Shown here piece after piece: positions 5,450 to 9,450 of a stretch of DNA of 9,450 nucleotides. The notes under the pieces were generated by a model, which was not told the DNA's origin, made no database searches, and saw nothing but the letters and a program-made list of their open reading frames with translations. The translations under genes and the position numbers were made by a program. Each line of letters begins with the position of its first letter. Position 1 is the first letter of the stretch. The DNA is from Candidatus Dojkabacteria bacterium (GTDB taxonomy: Bacteria; Patescibacteriota; Dojkabacteria; J137), in the NCBI GenBank assembly GCA_020429495.1, contig JAGQLJ010000108.1, positions 1 to 9,450 of the forward strand, written 5' to 3'.

Positions 5450-6580
5450 ATGATAAAGATTGTCAAAAATATTCCGGTAAGATTAAGGATGGTTTGGGTA
5501 GCAGGTTTAGCTGCTGCATTCTTTTTTGTACTAACTACTCCAATAATCAATTGGGTAACAGATATAATTACTCCGCCTGATGAATTAGCTAACATTACAG
5601 TTACTACATCTACAGAATCTATAAAACTTAGATGGAGTAGATCTACAGATATTGACCTTAAAAAAATTGTTATTGAAATTGGGGATAGTCAATTTGAATT
5701 AAGTAGAACTGCAACAGAATATGAATACGATATTGATTCTGATTCAATACCAGAGCAAATAAAAATAAAATCTACTGATTATTTTACATCAACAACTACG
5801 ACAATTGATTTAAGAGAAGGTACAGTAACTGCTAATCAGCAATCTGGTGGTAATATAACTCTGGGTATATTATTTAGAACTTTTGTTATTACCTTAATTT
5901 TAGCCTATGGGATGTATGCAATTGTTGGATTTGAACTGGAATCATTTAAGTCTAGAATATTGATTTTCTATCCTGCAGTTTCAATATCTCCATATGTTTT
6001 AATTACCTTATCTTTTTTGATAACAGAGCAGTTTCAGTTTAATAAGTTTATATTGTCATTTATATTCTCGATTGTTTTGTATGTAATCTCTTATTTTGTA
6101 CTTTTAACTACTAATATATTAAACACTGCATTAGAAGTGAAAATACCTCTAGAACAAGCTGCTAGGGCCTCACAATTTATATTTTCACTAATATCATCAT
6201 ACTTAATTCTGATTTTATTCTTTGGGGCTAATTTTAACTTTTTTGAGAAGTTAGTTTTAATTGGACCACCAGTTTTCTACCTAACATTCTCTTCAATACT
6301 AATGCTTGAACATATAACAGCGCAGCAGAGTGTTATAAGGTCGCTGGGCATTACGCAAACAATTTTATATGCAATCTTTGTACTTTCAATTTGGCCTGTA
6401 AACTATGTATATGCAATTTTATCTATTGCTGTAGTTTTCTATATTCTTTTAAGCATTGCGCTAGAGATTAGATCTAACCTGAACAGATATGTTTGGGTGG
6501 AGTATATGGTTCTAGTTGCCCTTATAACCTTTTTGTTAGTTATAAATAGCAGTTGGGGGATTAATGGAACTCTTCTTTAG
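5450..6580 (+). CDS. Polytopic membrane protein with extracytoplasmic Fn3-like domain
   Basis: This 376-residue protein begins with a basic stretch and a membrane helix (about 14-34). An outward-facing soluble segment follows (about 42-125). It has a fibronectin type III-like rhythm: PPDELANITVTTSTESIKL, then LRWSRSTD where Fn3 domains carry their core tryptophan, then a strand pair and a Thr-rich end. After this come seven or eight further hydrophobic segments (about 137-160, 170-191, 199-221, 241-260, 266-286, 301-338, 350-368). I recognise no transporter, polymerase or protease motif, so no function is assigned. The layout (one helix, a beta-sandwich domain, a membrane bundle) suggests surface sensing or a role in envelope or pilus assembly; this is inference. 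The start follows a plausible promoter but lacks a Shine-Dalgarno. It is convergent with the acetyltransferase, with only 27 nt between stops. Confidence 0.8.
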   Translation: MIKIVKNIPVRLRMVWVAGLAAAFFFVLTTPIINWVTDIITPPDELANITVTTSTESIKLRWSRSTDIDLKKIVIEIGDSQFELSRTATEYEYDIDSDSIPEQIKIKSTDYFTSTTTTIDLREGTVTANQQSGGNITLGILFRTFVITLILAYGMYAIVGFELESFKSRILIFYPAVSISPYVLITLSFLITEQFQFNKFILSFIFSIVLYVISYFVLLTTNILNTALEVKIPLEQAARASQFIFSLISSYLILILFFGANFNFFEKLVLIGPPVFYLTFSSILMLEHITAQQSVIRSLGITQTILYAIFVLSIWPVNYVYAILSIAVVFYILLSIALEIRSNLNRYVWVEYMVLVALITFLLVINSSWGINGTLL

Positions 6581-6581
6581 T

Positions 6582-6601
6582 TAGCTGCTAGCTACGAGCT
6601 T
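6582..6601 (+). repeat. Short dispersed repeat, copy 2 (after membrane-protein stop)
   Basis: TAGCTGCTAGCTACGAGCTT matches 3307-3326 at 19 of 20 positions. It starts 1 nt after the TAG stop of the preceding gene and fills most of the 27-nt gap to the convergent acetyltransferase. Confidence 0.7.
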
Positions 6602-6607
6602 TAATTA

Positions 6608-7150
6608 CTATAAACTAATCCTCCAAGTTTTAGCATGACGTCCTTCACCATATTTATTTTCAATAAGTCCATACGATTCGTCACACATCTTATCGTAAAA
6701 TCCCCAGCTTGCTCTATACCTTGGGCCACTATTGACTAGCAAGTAACTTTTCCCAAGGCTTCGTCCAGTTTGACATATAGCTTCAAATAGCTTCTTCCCA
6801 ACACCTTTTTCTTGCTCAAGAACAAAGGCATTAAGTAGCTCAATTGCATCAGCAGTAGCTGGATGTTCAAAACCAAAATGCTTACACATAGACATATCTG
6901 GTACAGAATAAGCCATACAACCTAAGATCCTATCTCCATCTCTTGCGACTAAGTATTGTCTACGTCTATTATCTTTATCTCTTATACCTGCCATATTTTG
7001 AATGATATCAAGAATTTCGTCTCTAAAGACTTTTCCTGTATCTTGATCAATAACTCTTTGCTCTAGTATTTTATAAAGTTGGGGAATATCTTCCTGCTTG
7101 AGTGCATTAACGATTATATTTGGTTGTTCTTCAACTGCTGTTCCGTCCAT
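6608..7150 (-). CDS. GNAT family N-acetyltransferase
   Basis: This 180-residue protein has the architecture of the GNAT fold, which transfers an acyl group from acyl-CoA to an amine. The strand YLVARDGDRILGCMAYSV (66-83) matches the central beta-hairpin. LLNAFVLEQEKGVGKKLFEAI (105-125) is motif A, with the pyrophosphate-binding loop QEKGVG (113-118) in the Q-x-x-G-x-G pattern. SGPRYRASWGFYDKM (141-155) is motif B, where a Tyr near FY often serves as general acid. The substrate cannot be told from sequence; small molecule, peptide or protein N-terminus are all possible. The first 12 residues are acidic and precede the first strand (NIIVNALKQEDI). It is the only well-supported minus-strand gene, convergent with the preceding membrane protein and followed upstream by about 870 nt without genes. 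Confidence 0.88.
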   Translation of the reverse strand: MDGTAVEEQPNIIVNALKQEDIPQLYKILEQRVIDQDTGKVFRDEILDIIQNMAGIRDKDNRRRQYLVARDGDRILGCMAYSVPDMSMCKHFGFEHPATADAIELLNAFVLEQEKGVGKKLFEAICQTGRSLGKSYLLVNSGPRYRASWGFYDKMCDESYGLIENKYGEGRHAKTWRISL

Positions 7151-7160
7151 AATTATTTAT

Positions 7161-7188
7161 TTTATAACATGTCGAGATTCTAGCACAA
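7161..7188 (-). promoter_or_regulatory. Possible promoter of the acetyltransferase
   Basis: On the minus strand TTGTGC (7188 to 7183) lies 16 nt before TATAAA (7166 to 7161). A TG one base before the -10 gives an extended -10. The ATG at 7150 is 10 nt after the -10, again leaving almost no leader and no Shine-Dalgarno. Confidence 0.45.
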
Positions 7189-7318
7189 AGTAGGGGAATG
7201 TCCCTAAGGTACTTGAGATAGTGCTATATAGTTAAACACTTCGTAGAAATAAATAAAATAAAAACATATTTCTAATTTCATTTGCTGAATTATATATCCA
7301 TGATTGATGTAGAGTAGA

Positions 7319-7336
7319 GTAACATGGCAATGTTAC
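7319..7336. repeat. Small perfect hairpin
   Basis: GTAACAT (7319-7325) pairs perfectly with ATGTTAC (7330-7336) around a GGCA loop. It lies just before the DnaA-box-like site. No T-tail follows. Confidence 0.5.
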
Positions 7337-7351
7337 GTAAACCTAGGGGAG

Positions 7352-7360
7352 TGTGGATAA
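7352..7360 (-). promoter_or_regulatory. Perfect DnaA-box sequence (single)
   Basis: TGTGGATAA is the exact complement of the consensus DnaA box TTATCCACA. A looser copy, ATATCCAGA at 7474-7482, matches at 7 of 9. Only one perfect copy is present, so it may be chance. Its place in a long gene-free region with a T-rich, easily melted tract makes it worth recording. Confidence 0.35.
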
Positions 7361-7523
7361 CTTGTAAGGATTATAGGATATATAAATGTACAAGGAATTC
7401 GCAAGGATTAATAAATTGAGAAAAGGACTGGTAATAAAGGAATAAAAGCGCTAATACTATTTAAATATATACATATCCAGACACTCATACTCTCATAGAA
7501 CCTATGCTATGGTTTCACAGTTA

Positions 7524-7561
7524 GTTTTACTGAGTATAATTACCCTTATATCCAGTAAAAC
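7524..7561. repeat. 9-bp hairpin carrying a TATAAT in its loop
   Basis: GTTTTACTG (7524-7532) pairs with CAGTAAAAC (7553-7561) around a 20-nt loop that contains TATAAT (7535-7540). No ORF follows for more than 400 nt. Confidence 0.5.
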
Positions 7562-7927
7562 CTAAAATCGCCAGTGAAGAGGACGAGCTATATGAATCCC
7601 TAATTGACCGACAATATGCCTTTGTTTATTATATTTTTGTTTTTATTTACCACTATTTTCTTGTTTTTCTACCTTTAATCCTAAAGCTTGAGTTTTAACT
7701 TAAAATCATCATTATATTTTTTTGTCTAGATATTTTTAAAATTTTTTATAAAAATACTCTCTTCAACTATCTAATTTTTTCCAATTTTGAGTGTTTTTAG
7801 TGATAGCTGCTTAAATTATGCATAGAAAATTGACTCATTTATCATCTAAATTTATATCGAGTCTAAAATCGCCTCTAAGAGCCTTGTAGCTGAATATGCT
7901 TACCTAGCAATGTGATTCGAAATTGAT

Positions 7928-7944
7928 CAAGTCAAATTGACTTG
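7928..7944. promoter_or_regulatory. 17-bp palindrome, candidate operator
   Basis: CAAGTCAAATTGACTTG is a perfect palindrome about a single central base. It lies 45 nt upstream of the Nudix-gene -10 box. Its size suits a dimeric winged-helix regulator. The adjacent gene encodes a winged-helix protein, so autoregulation is conceivable but unproven. Confidence 0.4.
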
Positions 7945-7979
7945 TTTCTAGCTAATTTTAGAGCTAAATTCATTTAATT

Positions 7980-7994
7980 AACTTAAGTTATAAT
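7980..7994 (+). promoter_or_regulatory. -10 box of the Nudix gene, overlapped by a palindrome
   Basis: TATAAT (7989-7994) lies 27 nt before the ATG at 8022. The 10-bp palindrome AACTTAAGTT (7980-7989) abuts and shares one base with it, a placement typical of repressor sites. No good -35 is seen. The leader has only a weak purine stretch (AAGAAAG) as a possible ribosome site. Confidence 0.45.
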
Positions 7995-8021
7995 CATTTT
8001 AAATTTAAGAAAGAAATTCTT

Positions 8022-8718
8022 ATGGAAAATCATTTTATTCAAATGCAAATTTTAAAAATATTATTATTTAACCCAAAATCAAAATTTACTGATTTAAAGT
8101 TTGACGAAAATATTGAAAACAACCAATTAACTTTTCATATAAACCAACTTATTAAAGATAATCATTTAGTAAAAAATACCGACAAAACATATTCATTAAC
8201 ACTTACTGGTAAAGAATATGCTAATCGAATGGATACAGATAAGGTTCAAAGTCAAAAGCAAGGTAAGATTGGAGCAATTACTTGTTGTATACGCGAAAAT
8301 AAGAAAGGTGACTATGATTTCTTACTATATACAAGAAAGAAACAGCCATTCTATGATCATCAAGGATTTGCTTCTGGTAAAGTTCCATATGGTCAATCTG
8401 TTGTTGAGTCTGCACTTAGAGAGCTTAAGGAAGAAGCAAATTTAGATGCAGACGCTGGTGAGGTCTTTATGATTGAGCACCACCGGGTTTATCACCATGA
8501 AACAAAAGAATTACTTGAAGACAAATTCTTCTATTTTGTTAGAATCGTTAATCCTAGAAGAAGGCGAATTTGAATGGGTTGCTAGAGATAAAATTGCCGA
8601 TTATATTACAAAACCTTTTGAAACCATTGAACGTGAGCTATATATTGCTGATCGAATGTTAGATTTTGATAAAAATATAACTTTTGAAGAAATTGTTCAC
8701 TATACAGATGGATTTTAA
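8022..8718 (+). pseudogene. Winged-helix Nudix hydrolase, split by a +1 frameshift
   Basis: The first frame runs to a TGA at 8571-8573 (183 residues). The rest of the protein continues in the +1 frame from about 8557 to 8718. Skipping one base at 8556 joins IVNP to EEGEFEWVARDK and gives a 231-residue product. Residues about 1-70 form a winged-helix domain (QILKILLF, NQLTFHINQLIKDNHLV, a YSLTLTGKEYANR wing). The Nudix domain follows from about 82, with the box at 119-141 (GKVPYGQ...RELKEEANL). The metal-binding REL-x-EE core is intact, but the first box Glu is Gln and the late Gly is Asn. Such enzymes cleave nucleoside-diphosphate-linked compounds; the substrate is unknown. The break could be an inactivating mutation, an assembly error or, less likely, recoding. 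A strong terminator follows. Confidence 0.8.
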
Positions 8719-8753
8719 ATCCTACGAAGCTTTAGCGTAGTGGGACTACTCTT

Positions 8754-8797
8754 TTATAGGCAGAGAAGGGCGATCACTCTGCCCTATAATTTGTTTT
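8754..8797 (+). terminator. Rho-independent terminator after the Nudix gene
   Basis: TTATAGGCAGAG (8754-8765) pairs with CTCTGCCCTATAA (8777-8789), leaving one bulged C and an 11-nt loop. A T-rich tail follows (8790-8797, TTTGTTTT-like). An alternative stem, AGGGC (8767-8771) with GCCCT (8781-8785), competes with it. Just upstream, CTACG/CGTAG (8722-8726 and 8736-8740) and GTAGT/ACTAC (8737-8741 and 8745-8749) share bases and exclude each other. Confidence 0.75.
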
Positions 8798-8842
8798 ATA
8801 CTTAATTTCAAAAATATAATTTACTATAATTGCGTATACAAT
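8791..8842 (+). promoter_or_regulatory. Promoter region of the small membrane protein
   Basis: Three -10-like boxes follow one another: TATAAT at 8815-8820, TATAAT at 8825-8830 and TACAAT at 8837-8842. TTGTTT at 8791-8796 is 18 nt before the first and could serve as -35, overlapping the tail of the upstream terminator. Confidence 0.4.
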
Positions 8843-8848
8843 ATTCGT

Positions 8849-8863
8849 TATATGGGCCATATA
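8849..8863. promoter_or_regulatory. 15-bp palindrome in the leader, candidate operator
   Basis: TATATGGGCCATATA is a perfect palindrome around a central base. It lies between the -10 boxes and the ATG at 8875. It could bind a dimeric regulator or form a small hairpin at the 5' end of the message. Confidence 0.4.
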
Positions 8864-8874
8864 CCCTACTCTAT

Positions 8875-9195
8875 ATGAATAAGTTATCTTTTTTAAAGTT
8901 ACCTAAGAACCCATTTGGAAAAATGAGTGTTTACTTTTCAATTCTTTTCTTTATTTTTTTAAGTATCTTTTTCTTTAATGCAAGCTTAGATATTAAAGGT
9001 AGTGATACATTTTTAGGTAATCCACATCTTGCCATTCCAATATCATTAGCAGGCATATCAGGATTTTTATCCTGTGTACTTGGAATTTGGAGCGTACTCA
9101 AATATAAAGAAAGATCAATAGTTGTATATATCTCAGTGCTAATAGGAGCATTTGTTTGTTATTGGATAATTGGAGAAGTGTTTACTCCGCATTAA
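8875..9195 (+). CDS. Small three-helix membrane protein, function unknown
   Basis: Starting from the ATG at 8875 this is a 106-residue protein. A longer reading from a TTG at 8830 was rejected because that codon overlaps a -10 box and adds residues unlike a membrane-protein start. After a short basic N-terminus (MNKLSFLKLPKNPFGK) there are three hydrophobic segments, about 18-37, 52-74 and 80-101. The stretch between the first two (SLDIKGSDTFLGNPH) probably faces outside and the short basic KYKERS between the last two faces inside. I recognise no family. It has its own promoter behind a terminator, so it is probably transcribed alone. Its stop is 2 nt from the end of the convergent gene remnant. 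Confidence 0.7.
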   Translation: MNKLSFLKLPKNPFGKMSVYFSILFFIFLSIFFFNASLDIKGSDTFLGNPHLAIPISLAGISGFLSCVLGIWSVLKYKERSIVVYISVLIGAFVCYWIIGEVFTPH

Positions 9196-9197
9196 AA

Positions 9198-9431
9198 TTA
9201 ATTCTTTTTAAATACTAAAAATCTTGAAGGTTGCATTTGTCCATCATAAGTTTTCATATCCTCTACTTTATCTACTAATACAGTCCAATTTGAATATAGA
9301 TCAACTAAAGTTTTATCAGTAAAAAAGAATTTTTTTTCATTACCATTAGGATAAAGTGGGGACTGAGGTAAAAAATCGATAAAAATATGTATAGACGAAA
9401 TTAGAGCTTCTCGTATAAGAAAGTCTAACTT
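9198..9431 (-). pseudogene. 3' gene remnant, possibly methyltransferase C-terminus
   Basis: On the minus strand 77 codons read to a TAA at 9200-9198 and look like real protein: IDFLPQSPLYPNGNEKKFFF, then TDKTLVDLYSNWTVLVDKVE, then YDGQMQPSRFLVFKK. The pattern of an aromatic-rich FFFT, two Leu, a Trp and a final strand before Lys resembles the C-terminal strands of class I SAM-dependent methyltransferases; this is a guess. There is no ATG, GTG or TTG in the first 50 codons. All three minus frames have a stop between 9432 and 9450, so no open frame enters from the right. It is therefore a truncated or badly frameshifted gene end. Confidence 0.55.
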
Positions 9432-9450
9432 TTAAGTTATTTTTTATTTA

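Larger units (their letters stand above)
7190..7927. other. Long gene-free region with hairpins and a skew change
   Basis: No frame gives a credible protein and no tRNA or known RNA could be recognised here. Positions about 7340-7450 are purine-rich, with AAGGA at 7366, 7392, 7403, 7423 and 7437. Positions about 7620-7800 are T-rich, with long T runs and a TATTTTT/AAAAATA inverted repeat (7731-7737 and 7750-7756). The 11-mer CTAAAATCGCC occurs at 7562-7572 and 7863-7873. The stretch may hold a decayed gene, an unrecognised RNA or an origin-like region; none is proven. Confidence 0.5.

Noticed and set aside
7880..7935. tRNA-like string (TTGTAGCTGAAT... and TTCGAAA)
   Set aside because: The acceptor arms do not pair and the anticodon arm is missing.
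8553..8573. Programmed +1 frameshifting in the Nudix gene
   Set aside because: The shifted codon-anticodon pairing after CCT would be poor and there is no prfB-like stimulatory sequence; an indel is simpler.
8830..8874. TTG start extending the small membrane protein by 15 residues
   Set aside because: The TTG overlaps a -10 box and the added residues span a palindrome that looks regulatory.
136..9195. Reassigned TGA (code 4 or 25)
   Set aside because: No intact gene carries an in-frame TGA although several Trp and many Gly codons occur; TGA is merely unused as a stop here.

Overview
The window looks like a piece of a small-genome, AT-rich bacterial chromosome, most probably from the Candidate Phyla Radiation (Patescibacteria). 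The grounds are indirect. A yebC-ruvC-ruvA-ruvB run sits behind a LytR_C envelope protein. The coding is AT-rich. No start codon has a convincing Shine-Dalgarno sequence. A Nudix protein carries an N-terminal winged helix of a kind I associate with these lineages. No rRNA or single-copy marker is present to name the class, so the assignment is inference. The standard genetic code fits: stops are TAA or TAG and no intact gene carries an in-frame TGA.

Layout. Positions 1-135 are a short intergenic stretch with a doubtful minus-strand gene start. Positions 136-3309 hold four plus-strand genes: a two-helix membrane protein with a lysine-rich tail, a membrane-anchored degenerate LCP plus LytR_C protein, yebC and ruvC. 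The last three are joined with 1-nt gaps or overlaps. Positions 3307-3600 are an island of palindromic repeats, including a roughly 100-nt GC-richer hairpin, that separates ruvC from ruvA. ruvA and ruvB follow (3639-5226), with a -10 box only 6 nt before the ruvA start. After an AT-rich hairpin comes a polytopic membrane protein with an extracytoplasmic Fn3-like domain (5450-6580), convergent with a GNAT acetyltransferase (6608-7150, minus).

Positions 7151-8021 are about 870 nt without a gene. They hold several hairpins, one perfect DnaA-box sequence, a purine-rich tract followed by a T-rich tract, and operator-like palindromes before the next gene. That gene is a winged-helix Nudix protein split by a +1 frameshift (8022-8718), followed by a good intrinsic terminator. 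A small three-helix membrane protein (8875-9195) is next. The right edge holds a 3' gene remnant on the minus strand, perhaps of a methyltransferase, with stops in all three frames just upstream.

How the genes work together. RuvA, RuvB and RuvC form the Holliday-junction branch-migration and resolution machine. YebC is a translation or regulatory factor often encoded beside ruvC. The LytR_C protein probably acts in envelope assembly. I see no defence island, CRISPR array, transposase or other obviously new multi-gene system. The most unusual material is the non-coding repeat architecture, the leaderless-looking starts and the decayed genes on the right.
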